Both the position numbers and the translations under genes were made by a program. The notes beneath the pieces were generated by a model, which had not been told where the DNA came from, made no database searches, and saw only the letters and a program-made list of their open reading frames with translations. From Sambucus nigra (lineage: Eukaryota; Streptophyta; Magnoliopsida; Dipsacales; Adoxaceae): 64,000 bases of DNA. This document shows positions 45,551-58,512 of the stretch, piece after piece; the first letter of the stretch is position 1; the number at the start of each line of letters is the position of its first letter. The stretch lies in the NCBI GenBank assembly GCA_949130495.1, contig OX422213.1:55995284-56059283 (forward strand). Reading direction: 5' to 3'.

Positions 45551-48225
45551 ACTCTAAATGCATCCAAAATTGGATACCTTTCACTTCACATATGTTGATG
45601 AATTGAATGTTAGCATATTCTCATATTGGTCAATCGTAAATCTATGGTTTTAATCTAAAAAAATATGCATTGTTGTAATATATATATTTAACTCATCATC
45701 CTTTTTATTATAATACTTTGGATTAAACATTTGTTGTAATATTCATGCCAATCAATCTTTGGATTCTACTACTAAGGCTAAGGAAGATGACTTCTCAAGG
45801 GAATTGGACAAGGACTTTACCAACACTTCTATAAACATTGACTACTTGAAGATAGTGTTTTTCAAGAACACTTGGGATGCATCACATGTGAAGGTTATCA
45901 CTAACAAAGAATCCAACCTCTTCCAATTATACCATTGTTTTACTCCATCTCAAGTTAACAAAGAAATTTATGATGATTAAGATCTTGGTGATGTTGCTAA
46001 CTAAAAGCAGTTAGTGGCTATTGAATAGGCTAAAGGTAATGTTGCTGTTGAAAAGGATAAATTGGGGAAATAGATCACTGCATGTCTATTAGGAGATATT
46101 TTTCTATTTGACTTTTTTAATTTTTGCTGATATATCAATATATGGGACTTGCTCTAATGTATGTTGTCTTTATACTAAAATAAAACTTTTGTTCCACAAT
46201 AAAATAGATTAGGCATTTTAATATAAATTAAATTAGTTAGACCCATCATTATCGAATTAAAGGAACATCAAAACTTTATGAAAATATTTATGATGCTAAT
46301 TATTGTGGTTTAAGTTACTCCTCGGTTAATGTAGCTCCTAACTATTATTGTTTTAGTTTAAAAAATATAGTTATTTTTTTTCATTACATGTTCAGTCATT
46401 TTCATATTGTTGTATATATGTTTATCGATGTTGGAGACAACAATGCACTTGGAAGAGTTATAATTTTCGAATTAGTTTTTCTGTGATAGTTCTCCAATGG
46501 GACGCTTTTCTTCTGCATTTAATTGCATAGCAGACGTGAACTTAGACTCTAGTTGTACATTTTGTATGAGTCTATGGTTTGCAAATACCCTTAAAACTAT
46601 GAAAAAGTTGTGAATACTCCTTTACATGTTGCTAAATATTATTATTTTTTTATCGGCAAGTGGGGGAAATTTCAATCAAATAGTATAGTTTAAGAAATGA
46701 TTTGCAAAACTAATAGCTTAGGGATATATTTTCTAGTAAGGTGATACTTTAGGGGGCTTCTTGAAATTTACCCTTTACATTTTGACTTAAGTTCATGCCT
46801 TATTTGACAAAAGTGCTAATAATTGCTTTCTATCAAAGATTTCTTATTGACATCATGCTGATACTTCATGATTATGAAGGTGCTCTCTTCGAGCGTTTGC
46901 CATTACCGATTTATTGTTGATGAGAAATGTTCCACATTATAGAATTTCAGTTCAAGAAGATATACACTCTTCTATGGAGTATTTGATGTGCATGGTCCTT
47001 ATGGTCATATTATTGTAGGGAAAGTTCGAGACTCTCTCCATGTTCTGTTGTCCACTCAGTGGTAGGCTAATTTAAATTGTGATAAAAGTAGTGTTACTGA
47101 GAATGGAAATGCTACTGAAAGTACACATGTAGAGGAGTCCTTGGATGAAGATTGGTGTGAGCAATTGGAAGATTAGGAGAGAGAAATATCACCCCGGAGA
47201 CATATTTGCCACTTAAAGAATCAATGTTAAAACCTTTCAAATTGATGGACAAGGATTTGCAATGGGGAAAGGATTTATGCATACACTGATGGTATTTTGA
47301 TTACTAGAACATATTATGTTTGAGCATATGATTGTTGGATTTGTAGAAAGGCTAATAAGGTACAAAGTCATGCTTTCGTTTACAAAGTTATGTTTTTAGC
47401 TAATATGTATTTTCATGGTGGAACTTTATTCATTTATGACTGGGTGATAATCGAATTGTGTAGTGGTATTTTTCTCTTTATCTTAAATCTGAAATATTAT
47501 CCACCTCTTTCTCTTTATATTTTTTTAAGTTTGAGAATGGTTCTTCATTTTTCAAATTATTCATTTTTCATATTTATCTTCTTTCAGTGGTGAATTTTTT
47601 GTATTAGATCCTTTTTTCCTTATTTTGTCATTTTGGGGTATTTTGTTTTGTTAGTAAAACTCTCTCTATAGCCTCACAAACACTATGTAACACATGTATG
47701 TATGCATATTTTTTTGGTTTTTGTCATAAATTTATTGTTTGATGAAGCTTTATACTTGAAATTGGGTTTTGACTGTGTGGTTGTATTTAAATGGCATCAA
47801 CCCTTCGCTCTCATCCTCAATCAATCAAGTGCTGGTTGTCGGCCTAGATCTTGGGATGAAGCGGGTTAATTAGCAACTACTGCCCACTCACGTAACCACG
47901 TGTTCTATAAATCTAAATGCACATAATATTTTAAAACTAATTATTTTTAGATTTTAAATCTCTATTTTATTTTTTTATCTTTGAATATATATAATAGTCC
48001 AATGATTTTAAATAAACTCGAAGAGTTAGATTTCTATTTTTTTACCGCTGAATATAATCTTCTACTGGTTTGGAATAAATTTTAAGAGTTAAATTATCCA
48101 TGTATTCTTCGAATAAATCTCTCAAAAATGGTGGTAAAAAAATACCTAATTGATGTAAATTTTCAATCCGTATTTTTTCTTATGACTTATGTTCTGCACA
48201 TTGTATCTTCCCGCGCATCGCCTAG
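45551..48225. other. Unassigned region with weak coding-like stretches
   Basis: The plus-strand stretch 45759-46070 reads as a lysine/aspartate-rich protein (SRELDKDFTNTSINIDYLKI) with a few stops. The stretch 47090-47175 contains ESLDEDWCEQLED. I recognise neither. They may be more gene relicts or an unidentified element's gag. No TE end is certain. CCGCGCATCGCCTAG at 48211-48225 resembles a Helitron 3' end but has no hairpin. Confidence 0.35.
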
Positions 48226-48283
48226 TTATACTTATATAGTGTGTGATATATAAGTATGGATATACTTGATGTGTATAGTATAT

Positions 48284-48291
<8 letters not shown>

Positions 48292-48315
<24 letters not shown>

Positions 48316-48316
48316 C
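48292..48316. repeat. (TA)n microsatellite
   Basis: About 12 TA units follow a short TG run. Confidence 0.93.
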
Positions 48317-48539
48317 AGGCGGAATAAAGAATGAAGTTGTGTAATAATTTTTGGATCATCCAGGAGTATAAAATTCAGAATAAAATATGGGAGATACGTA
48401 TATAAAGATGAGAATATTATATATGAGATAAAGAACACTAAAATGTGAATAGTGTATATATATAGTGAAAGTTATTCATAATGTAAGGATAAATTAAGTG
48501 AGAGATTATAATGTATAAGCTCGGGCGATAGCTTTGAAT

Positions 48540-48776
48540 ATTTTATATTACACGGGGTATGAGATAACGTATGGTGACTTAGGAGTTTTGCGAGGTGCTT
48601 GTAAGGCTGGGTAGCATAACTAGGCTATTTTATAATACATGAGTTAGGTGTGCACTGTTGAATGATAGGTGAGGGGTATCTCATGTGAGTGCGACACCAG
48701 TTTAAATATGGAGAATATCATATTTTAAATATTAAGTATATTAAGCACTTGCTAAAAAGAATATTCAAAACCCGAG
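48540..48776 (+). repeat. Second chromovirus LTR (family B), part left of the Tekay-like insertion
   Basis: GGGTAGC(A/G)TAACTAGG, GTGAG-TGTGCAC, GGTGAGG and GTGAGTGCGACACCAGTTT match in order the reverse complement of 63170-63300. The LTR continues after the insertion at 59984. Its left boundary is unclear; similarity is visible from about 48540. The last five bases (48772-48776, CCGAG) are the target duplication. Confidence 0.75.
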
Positions 48777-51461
48777 TGTAATAACCCTTACTTTTGAGTC
48801 ATTGAATTTATATTAATTTACCACGTGAGGTAATTATACAATATATTGGAGGATGGAATAAATAATATCTAAGTGAGTAAAAGATAATATTTACTAGATT
48901 TTTTTTTTTTGCATATTTACTGTTATGTGAATGTAAATAGAATTATGTTACTATTCATGGTGCCGTTATGCTTTAAACGACAATTATGGTTTATATGAAG
49001 TTGGAACTTGAAATGACTTATATTATTCTGGATGCCAATTTAGAGGGCGCGGTTAGTCCCGAAATAGTCGAGATAGTCAAAATAAGTGTCATGTTGTATT
49101 TTTGGGTCTCGGGCACTTTTGACAGGTTATGACTCAATTATGTAGTTACGAGTCAATTTAAGGGTGTATTAGCATTTAAAGATTGGAATTAATGCTAAGG
49201 GAACGATTAAGTCTTGCAAACCCTTTTATTTCTTAAGTGTGTTCCTACTAAACCTAAAGAGAAAGAGAGAGAAAGAGAATTTGGGGAAAAAGAAAAGAAA
49301 AGGAAGATAATTGAAGATTAAAGCTTGGATTTGTCACTACCGGAAGAAAATATGAGATTACAACCTCAAGGCAAGTTTCTTACTTGCTAATATATGATTT
49401 AGGGTGAATAAATTGTAGTGATAGTTGTGTATTGGAATCAATGGAACAACTATGGATTTAAATGAAATTATGGTGTTTGAACCCTTAAATGTTGTTTAGA
49501 TGATCTTTGTGTTGAATATAGTAGTTAGTATTTACGTAGAATTCTTTTGGTTGGACTTACGGTGGTTTTGTGGGTAATAATGGATAAGAATTGAGTTGTC
49601 GGGAAAATAGGGCAAGAAACTCCATAACCGAAACCAGAAATTTTGGGTCAGACAAATCTATTTGCCCCTAGCGAATCGATTCGCTAAAGGGGTAGGATAT
49701 AGGCCTGTGATGAGAGAATCGATTCGGCGGTATGCAGAATGTTGGGTTCCCTTGACCGAATCAATTTGGATCATCCGAATCGATTTTCTTCAGGACCGAA
49801 TTGATTCGGCCAGGGCGAATCAATTTGGAATTCCTATTGTTTTAGGTGATTTTTCTAACTTAGTTTGTAACTCTTTTCTTATAGGTTTGGAACCTATGAA
49901 CCTTCTCTTTGGATAAACTAAAGTGTATTATATCCTTATATCACATACGTAACTCCTATAGATTTGAAACGGAATACTTGGGCTTATCTCGAGGATTAGT
50001 TAATAGACATTATGGTAGCTTTTTCTTGTGTAAATTAATTTGAGACTAGGGGAGAGTAAGATTTTATAATTGGGGGAAGTTTAGAGATATGAATGAGGTA
50101 GACTATGCTTGATGGCTTATAATAACATCATTAATTCTCGAAGACTAATTTGGGGGTTTATTAAACATTGAATATTATAATGATGACATTGAACGCTTAT
50201 GGCTCCAAATAATGACTTAATGTATATTTTCAAAATGGAAATGACCTGTGAATGATAAATTGTTATTACACACCTCTCTAAATGACATCATAGGATAAGT
50301 TATGCGCATGAGGTGAAGTCCCCTTAGCTAGTGAATGCAGGGTGAATATAGCCCTCAGCCATAGGACCGGTTATATTATATTGTGTGATTATTGTTCGAA
50401 GAGAGGTAATTCTAGTTGTGGTTATGACTCACTGTCGAAGGTATATGGTCGCTTCACGACGTTATACGATGTAGGATACCCAGGTTGTCTTGTGTGATAG
50501 GACCTGGAAGATGATAGCCATTTAGGGGCGCATCCAGTGGGGAAACTCGGAAGGATAGTCTTAGTATCATTATATGTTGTGTAATATAACTATTCTTGTT
50601 AAAGTGGAATCCTATTGATTATACGGTACTTTACGAAATAAATTGCCTTGAATAAATTTCGTAATGAGATAAGGAAAGGTGAAATGAAATTGTGTAACAT
50701 TCAAATGAAACCTTAATATCTACGATATTATTCACATCCTCTAGTATAATTTAGATTGTGATCATGGTCATCATATTGTCTTTAGGGTGTGCTTTTAAAT
50801 TGACATGTTAGATTCCTTATCATTATTTTTTTATGATCGAAATTAGCTCATTCATAGTATTTAAGTTTTCCATAAATGTCATGCACTTTATTCACTTGGT
50901 GATCATATTAAACCGGGCCTTGACCCATTTATGTTTCTTTGTTTTTCTTGAATCTTATATTCGCCCAGGTGTTCCGTCGTAAGGACGCCCGTATTGAATT
51001 TTCCATCCCTATGTCCTCGAGCTTTAACACCTTGCGGATGTTACATGATATTTTACATAGATGTTTTTATCTTTTTGTATTCTAGTTATGAGCAGTCCCA
51101 TATTCAGGCGTTTTGCCCCAGTTTTGTACTTGTGATATATAATGTGATATTGTACCCTAATAGTTAGTGTAACCTAATTGTATGGGTCTGTTAAACGATA
51201 GCTTATTCGGTTATTTTGTTGAATATGGTTGTTGATTGGTTAACTGTATTTATTTTATCCACCTTCCTTTTAAATTGAATTACATAAATGTTTTCATTAA
51301 GTTATAAAAAAAATTGGCAATCCGTTTTCTAAAATGTATTAGTGGTTATCCCCTATACTTATGGTATTATTTTTTTATGATAAGAATGGACCATCAATAA
51401 TTCCAATAATTATTGGAGTATCGGGCTTGACACCTCTTATTATAATAAGCGGGGTGTCACA
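48777..51461 (+). repeat. Tekay-like 5' LTR (2685 bp)
   Basis: It starts TGTAATAACCCTTAC and ends GCGGGGTGTCACA, two bases before the primer-binding site. A GA-rich tract is at 49255-49310. The GAATCGATTC cluster is at 49670-49830. The 3' LTR matches it throughout with scattered substitutions and 1-4 base indels. Confidence 0.95.
49670..49830. repeat. GAATCGATTC palindrome cluster, 5' LTR
   Basis: TAGCGAATCGATTCGCTA is an 18-bp perfect palindrome at about 49672-49689. GAATCGATTC recurs near 49726, and decayed forms (GAATCAATTTGG, GAATCGATTTTC, GAATTGATTCGG) follow. The 3' LTR cluster (57154-57345) retains an additional intact copy where the 5' LTR reads AAATCTATTTGC. Confidence 0.9.
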
Positions 51462-51463
51462 GA

Positions 51464-51475
51464 TGGTATCAGAGC
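51464..51475 (+). promoter_or_regulatory. Primer-binding site for initiator tRNA-Met
   Basis: TGGTATCAGAGC lies two bases after the LTR end, complementary to the 3' end of plant initiator tRNA-Met as in most plant chromoviruses. Confidence 0.95.
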
Positions 51476-51642
51476 ATCATGTTTTAGAGTCCTTGGAATC
51501 TTTGCGGATTATCACGTTCTACCGTAGCATTCTTTGATATAGAGACTTATTGTTAGGACATTTAGTTTGCTTATAATTGCGATCCTCTGCCAACATAAAT
51601 TATTATTAATCGTATTCTAATTTAGTTGTTTCTTCGTCTCAG

Positions 51643-52878
51643 ATGATGCCTAAGAGAGGTCGCCCTGTGAGAAGAAATAGAGTTATAGAGGATGATTTAG
51701 GTCCTCCGCTGCCACAGTAAGGAACTATTAATGCTGCTGAAGTAGACAATATTATGGCCCGATTGGTTAATGCGACGATGACTACCGTGGTTCGGAAATT
51801 TCTCCAAGCCCAAAATCTAAGGGTTCAGGATGCACAAGCCCCCATGGAACCTTCTTCATGGGAAAGAGTCATAGAATCTTTCTTAAAGGGTCATCCATCG
51901 GAATTTCAGGGTGGTTCCGACGTGATAGTAGCTAATCAGTGGAAAAAGGATACGCAATGCCGTCTTCTCATGGTGTAGTGTAGTGAGGAACGAAAGAAAA
52001 TCCTTGCTACTTTTAATCTAGTTGGAGTAGACTTGCATTGGTGGGAGTCAATGACCACGCCAGAGCAAATAAACGCTGTGACTATTACTAACTTTTGGGT
52101 TATGTTTTATCGAAAATATTTTCCTCCTGCAGTCCAGAGGGAAATGAGGATAAAGCTTCAAGATGTAGTTCAAGGTGAACGTTCATTGGCAAAGTATGAG
52201 GAGGAATTCACTCGCTTGGCTAGTTTTGTGCCGAATGAGGTGACTCCGAAGGAGAGGAGAATGTCAAAGTTCATTGGAGGCTTGCATTGGAGGATACGAC
52301 AACATTTGCTGGGCAATCCATCATTACAAAGTTTCATGGATGTGATGAATGTCACGTTACTCCATTGTCAAGAACATCGGTTGTATGTTCAAGGTAGTAA
52401 GAAAGCTTCAGTTATGGGGCAAGCAAGTAAGCCAGAAGGTAATGGTGCAGGAAGAGGATTACTACCCTCGTCCCAATTATTGGGAGGTAAGAAAAAAGAA
52501 AGGGACACCCAACAAGGGGATTTGCCCAAAAGATAGCATTTCGGTGGATCTAATTTGGGTAGTGGTGGTTTCAGTCAAGGTGCCCCGCAATAGCAGCAGG
52601 CAGGTCGGGGTAACAATGGGGGTCGAGGCCAGCCGGGCTAAGGTTTTGGAAAGTTCAGAAATAATAGGGGAAGTAATCAGGAAAATATGATGGGTCGTTG
52701 CTTTCAGTGTGGAGAGTCGGGTCATTATAGGAAGGCATGTTCGCAGTTGATTGGGGGACAGTTTCCTAGGGTTCCACAACATCAACAGGCATAGCTACTG
52801 CCACCAATGCCTAATATTGTCATCCCTCCACAACAGGGACAACTATAGTATGGGCGTGTCTATCACATACATGATGCT
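51643..52878 (+). pseudogene. gag: gag (capsid and nucleocapsid) of the Tekay-like element
   Basis: ATG at 51643 opens a basic start (MMPKRGRP). The capsid part includes a W-rich segment (LHWWESM at 52027-52050) and RKYFP near 52110, hallmarks of the retrotransposon Gag capsid domain, then a FVPNE segment. The nucleocapsid has one CCHC knuckle, C-x2-C-x4-H-x4-C, at 52699-52740. All of it is in a single frame interrupted by stops at 51718 (TAA), 51976, 52534, 52591 (TAG), 52639 (TAA), 52792 and 52846 (TAG). Most stops sit where a Q codon would fit. Gag would package the element RNA. Confidence 0.9.
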
Positions 52879-53313
52879 ATGCTTCCTCCTGCCTTGCCAA
52901 CGCCACCAGCTATTGAGGGTAAGTTTCCTATTCATGGGCACATGGGTCGTGTATTGTTTGATATGGGTGCGACACACTCATTTATTTCTAGAAGTTTTGC
53001 TCAATCTAGGGAGCTAATTAAATATGCGAAAAGTACTTTCACTAGTGTTGAATCTTCTATGGGTGACGGTTCACTTATTTTCTTTGTTTGTAAAAGAATA
53101 GAAATAAATCTTGGAACCTTATGTTTTGAGGACGATTTTCTCGTCCTTGATATGGTCGGGTATTGTGTAATTCTGGGTATGGATTGGCTAGTGAAGTATC
53201 ATGCGATAGTAAATTGCTATGGGAAAAGTATAGTTTTTTCCATTCCGGGGCAAGAGATGTCTTTGGTTGCTATGCCTCGTTTAGAGGGAGGTTATAGTAC
53301 TTATTTATATTGA
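52879..53313 (+). pseudogene. Protease segment of gag-pol
   Basis: The aspartic protease active-site motif is present as D-M-G-A at 52960-52971 followed by THSFIS; the family norm is D-S-G-A or D-T-G-A, so a key residue is replaced. The flap-side segment VILGMDWLVKYHA near 53170-53210 is intact. The frame is the same as gag's and ends in TGA at 53311. The enzyme would cut the polyprotein. Confidence 0.88.
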
Positions 53314-54735
53314 ATTGCGAAGGAGACTTCTCGGGACGTAGTCATTTCCTTAGAGTCGATTCCAATTGTTAGAGACTTTGAAGATGTCTTTCAGGAAATA
53401 CCGAGTTTACCTCCAAGTAGGGAGATTAAGTTTGTGATTGATTTGGCACCGGGAACGCGACCGATTGCTAGAGCCCCATATCGTATGGCTCCTATTGAGA
53501 TGAGTGAATTAAGAGATTAGATTAAAAAATTATTAGAATAGGGTTTTATTAGGCATAGTACGTCATCGTGGGGAGCTCCTGTGTTGTTTGTGAAGAAGAG
53601 AGATGGTTCTCTTCGATTGTGTGTTGATTACTGGGTGTTGGATAAAGTTACCATCAGGAATAAATACCCACTACCTCGGATCGATGATTTGTTAGATCAA
53701 CTTAGGGTAGCAACGTACTTCTCAAAAATAGATTTGAGGATGGGGTATCACTAGTTACGGATACGAGAATAAGATGTGTCCAAAACTGCGTTCCAAACTA
53801 GATATGGGTCCAGTGAATTCTTAGTTATGCCTTTTGGGCTAACCAATGCACATGTAGTGTTTATGGACCTCACGAATAAAGTGTTTAGAGACTTACTGGA
53901 CCAATTTATTATTGTGTTTATTAATACCATCCTTGTTTACTCTTAGTCAGAAGCTGATCATGCTACACATCTAGGGTTGGTCCTGCAGACATTGATAGAT
54001 CATCAGTTGTATGCTAAATTTGAGAAGTGTGGCTTTTGGCTACAGGAAGTACAGTTTCTGGGTCACATGGTTATAGCTCAGGGAATTTCGGTAGACCCGA
54101 GTAATGTCATTGCGGTGAGGGAATGGGTTCAGCCCACAACATCTACCGAAATTCTTAGTTTTATGGGCTTGGCTGGCTATTACCGCAGATTTATCAAGGG
54201 TTTTTCCAAGATTGCCAGCCCTTTGATAAATTTAACTCGGAAGGGAGTGAGGTTCATTTGGGATGATTCTTGTCTTCTATCTTTTGATGAGCTAAAAGAT
54301 AAGTTGACTTCTGCTCCAGTTCTTGCGTTATCGAGACCAGGGCTGGAATATTTGGTCTTTATCGACGCATCTCTGTAGGGGTTAGGAGGTGTGTTGAAAC
54401 AAGAGCAGAGGGCTATTGCATATGCCTCTCTCAAGATAAATCCCCATGAAAAGAATTATCCAGTGCATGATTTGGAACTCGCAACAGTAGTTTTTGCCTT
54501 GAAGATTTGGAGACATTACCTCCTAGGGGAGAAATTTAGTCTTTTCACGAACCGCAAATCGTTGCAATATTTGTTTTCACAAAAATATTTGAATATGCGA
54601 CAACACCGATGGTTGGAGTTTGTGAAAGACTACCAAATTGATATTCACTATCACCCGGGTAAGGCTAATGTAGTAGCGGATGCGTTGAGTTCGAAACCCG
54701 AAAGGGAGTTAGCCACAGTGTGGAAGGCTAAATAG
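53314..54735 (+). pseudogene. pol: Reverse transcriptase and RNase H segment of gag-pol
   Basis: Reverse transcriptase motifs are in order: [63 protein letters not shown], then the catalytic F-x-D-D box, which here reads F-I-N-T (53917-53928), losing both aspartates. The RNase H part has FIDASL, an ELATVVFAL segment, [10 protein letters not shown] (the usual FTDHKSL, so D to N) and [13 protein letters not shown]. Stops at 53518, 53539, 53752, 53770, 53944, 54376 and 54733 are TAG or TAA at expected Q positions. No frameshift occurs in 1.4 kb. Confidence 0.93.
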
Positions 54736-56254
54736 AAGGATCTTAGCCAAGAAGATGCGGTTACTAGGGCATTTATGTCGGTGTTGACCATTACGCCTAC
54801 TATAGTGGCAAGGGTTGCTGAAGCTCAAGGAAAGGACAAGAGTTTTCTAGACTGTATACACCAATTATTGAATGAGGTAGCGGAATCTTACTTTATAAGT
54901 TCTGAGGGTGGGTTACGTTCCCACGTGAGACTTGTTGTCCCAGACGAAGGGGATTTAAGACAATTCGTAATGATAGAATCTCACGGGTCCAAATTTGTAG
55001 TGCATCCTTGTGGGGACAAAATGTACCAAGACATGCACCGTCAATATTGGTGGGTGGGTATGATACGAGACATTTCTGAATTTGTTTCCCAATGTACCAC
55101 TTGTCAATTGGTGAAAGTAGATCATCAACGACCGGCGGGATTATTACAATCCTTGGAAATACCGATATGGAAGTAGGAAAGTATCTTAATGGATTTCATC
55201 ATGGGATTTACAACGTCACAAAGCGGTCATGATTCCATTTGGTTATCGTTGATTGCTTAACTAAGTCGGCACATTTCTTACTGGTACATACAGACTACAA
55301 CATTGCTCGTTATGCCCGACTATTTATTGCGGAGATTGTTCGACTCCACGGGGTGCCCATTAATATAGTCTCCGACAGAGACAAAATTTTTGTTTCCCAT
55401 TTTTGGCGAAGTTTCAAAGAAGCTATGGGAATCGAATTGAATTTTAGTACCTCCTATAACCCTCAAACAGATGGGCAGACAAAAAGAGTCAACCAAATAT
55501 TAGGGGATATGCTAAGAATATGTGTGCTTGATTTCAAAGGAGGTTGGGAACAATACCTCCCCTTGGTCGAATTTGCTTATAATAATTCGTACCAATTCAC
55601 TATCGGAATGGCACCCTATGAAGCATTGTATGGACGACCGTGTAGATCACCTACTTGTTGGTTGGAGGTAGGGGATAATAAATTTCTTGGACCTAAAATG
55701 ATCCGAGATACTTCTTCAAAGATTGAACTTATTCGAAATCGCATTCGAATTGCTCAAGATCATCAGAAGAGTTATGCTGATGCGAATAGAAGGCATGTCG
55801 ATTTAGAAATTGGAGATCAAGTTTTGGTGCGAGTTTCACCATTGAAGGGCATAAAGCGATATGGGAATAAAGGAAAGCTTGCGCCGCATTACGTAAGCCA
55901 TTTTCACATTATTGCTAAGTTAGGCCCTATAGCTCATCAACTTGCCTTACCGGAAAACTTATAACAAATTCATGATGTGTTTCATGTTTCATCCTTGAAA
56001 AAGTATAAGAGGTGTGAAGGAGCTCATTGGCATATTCCTTTAGATGATATCGAATTGCAGCCCGATATATCATACGAGGAACAACCAGTTGCAATCTTAG
56101 ATCATGGGGAGCGTAGGCTAAGATCTCGAGTGGTGACCTTAGTTCGGGTCCAATGGGGGCATCACAATGCCGAGGAGTCAACATGGGAGCGTGAGGATCA
56201 TATGCAAGAAAAGTATCCACATCTATTTTTACAAGGTACGCCTAAATTTTAAGG
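54736..56254 (+). pseudogene. pol: Integrase with chromodomain-like C-terminus
   Basis: The H-H-C-C zinc segment (H at about 54982, HP-G, then C-TTC near 55093-55105) precedes the core. The core has MDFIMG, VDCLTKSAHF, VSDRDKIF and an NPQTDGQT-K-RVNQ segment in which the catalytic glutamate of D-D-E is replaced by lysine (AAA at 55482). A single missing base near 55240 shifts the frame; stops are at 55174 and 55962. The tail (55977-56252) has VSSLKKY and VQWGHHNAEESTWEREDHM, the chromodomain-like end of Tekay-type integrases, thought to guide insertion into heterochromatin. Confidence 0.92.
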
Positions 56255-56269
56255 GAAAAATTTCCTTAT

Positions 56270-56281
56270 AAGGGGGGAGTA
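56270..56281 (+). promoter_or_regulatory. Polypurine tract
   Basis: AAGGGGGGAGTA directly precedes the 3' LTR start TGTAATAACC at 56282. It would prime plus-strand DNA synthesis. Confidence 0.93.
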
Positions 56282-57153
56282 TGTAATAACCTTTACTTTT
56301 GAGTCATTGAATTTATATTAATTTACCACTTGAGATAATTACACAATATATTGGAGGATGGAGTAAATTATATCTAAGTGAGTAAAAGATAATATTTACA
56401 AGATTTTTTGTTTGCATATTTACTGTTATGTGAATGTAAATAGAATTATGTTACTATTCATGGTGTCGTTGTGCTTTAAACGACAATTATGGTTTGTATA
56501 AAGTTGGAACTTGAAATGACTTATATTATTCCGGATGCCAATTTAGAGGGAGCAGTTAGTCCCGAAATAGTCGAGATAGTCAAAATAAGTGTCATGTTGT
56601 ATTTTTGGGTCCCAAGCACTTTTGACAGCTTATGACTCAATTATGTAGTTACGAGTCATTTTAAGGGTGTATTAGCATTTATTGATAGGAATTAATGCTA
56701 AGGGAACGATTAAGTCTTGCAAACCCTTTTATTTCTTAAGTGTGTTACTACTAAACCTAGAGAGAGAGAAAGGAAGAGAATTAGGAGAAAAAGAAAAGAA
56801 AAGGAAGAGAATTGAAGATTGAAGGTTGGATTTGTCACTACCGGAAGAAAATATGAGATTACAACCTTAAGGCAAGTTTATTACTTGCTAATATATGATT
56901 TAGGGTGAATAAATTGTAGTGATAGTTGTGTATTGGAATCAATTGAACAAATATGGATTTAAATGAAATTGTGGTGTTTGAACCCTTAAATGTTATTTAG
57001 ATGATTTTTGTGTTAAATATAGTAGTTAGTATTTACGTAGAATTATTTTGTTTGGACTTATCGTGGTTTTTGTGGGTAATAATGGAGAAGAATTGAGTTG
57101 TGGGGAAAATAGGGCATTAAACTCCATAGCCGAAACCAGAAATTCTGGGCCAG

Positions 57154-57345
57154 GCGAATCGATTCGCCCCTAGCGAATCGATTCGCTAAAGGGGTAGGAT
57201 ACAAGTCTCTGACGAGTGAATCGATTCGGCCTCTCCGAATCAATTTGGTAGTATGCATAATGTTGGGTTCCCATGACCGAATCAATTCATGCCATCCGAA
57301 TTAATTCACTTCAAGACTGAATCGATTCGGCCAGGGCGAATCTAT
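57154..57345. repeat. GAATCGATTC palindrome cluster, 3' LTR
   Basis: GGCGAATCGATTCGCC and TAGCGAATCGATTCGCTA lie 6 bp apart, followed by GTGAATCGATTCGGC, and diverged GAATCAATTT, GAATCAATTC, GAATTAATTC and GAATCGATTCGG. Intact and decayed copies differ between the two LTRs of this single element. Confidence 0.92.
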
Positions 57346-58512
57346 TCCGAATTCCTGTTGTTTTAGGTGATTTTTCTTACTTAGTTTGTAACTCTTTTCC
57401 GGTAGGTTTGGGACATAGGAATCTTCTCTTAGGATAAAATAAAGTGTACTAGATCCTTATATCACATAGGTAACTACTCTAGATTTGAAAAGGGATACTT
57501 AGGCCTATCTCGAGGATTAGTTCATAGACATTATGGTATCTTTTTCTTGTGTAAATTAATTTGAGACTAGGGGAGAGTAAGATTATATAATTGGGGGAAG
57601 TTTAGAGATATGAATGAGGTAGACTATACTTGGTGGCTTATAGTAACATCATTAATTCTCGAAGACTAATTGGGGGGTTTATTAAACATTGAAGTTTATA
57701 ATGATGACATTGAACGCTTATGACTCTGAATAATGACTTAATGTATATTTTAAAAATGGAAATAACATGTGAATGATAAATTATTATTACACACCTCTCT
57801 AAATGCTATCATAGGGGAAGTTACGCGCATGAGGTGAAGTCCCTAGCTAGTGAATGCAGGGTGAATATAGTCCTCGGCCATAGGACCGGTTATATTATAT
57901 TGTGTGATTATTGTTCGAAGTGAGGTAATTCCGAGTGTGGTTATGACTCATTGTCGAAGGTATATGGCCGCTTCTCGACGTTATGCAATGTAGGATGCCC
58001 AGGTTGTCTTGTGTGATAGGCCCTGGAAGATAATATCCATTTAGGGGCGCGTCCAGTGGGGAAACTCATAAGGACGGTCTTAGAATCGTTATATGTTGTG
58101 TAATATAACTATTTTTCTTAAAGTGGAATCCTATTGATTATACGACACTTTACGATATAAATTTCCTTGAATACATTTCCTAATGAGATAAGGAAAGGTA
58201 AAATGAAATTGTGTAACATTGAAACGGAACCTTAATAAGTAAGATATTATTCACATCCTCTAGTATAATTTAGATTGTGATCATGGTCATCATATTGTCG
58301 TTAGGGTATGCTTTTAAATTGAGATGTTAGATTCCTTATCATTATTTATTTGATGATCGAAATTATCTCATTCATAATATTTCAGTTGTCCATAATTGTC
58401 ATGCACTTTATTCAGGTGGTGATCATATTAAACCGGGCCCTGGCCCATTTCTGTTTCTTTATTTTCCTTGAATCTTATATTCGCCCAGGTGTTCCGTCGT
58501 AAGGATGCCCGT

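Noticed and set aside
48211..48225. Possible third Helitron 3' end (CCGCGCATCGCCTAG)
   Set aside because: No hairpin lies upstream and no TC 5' end was found.
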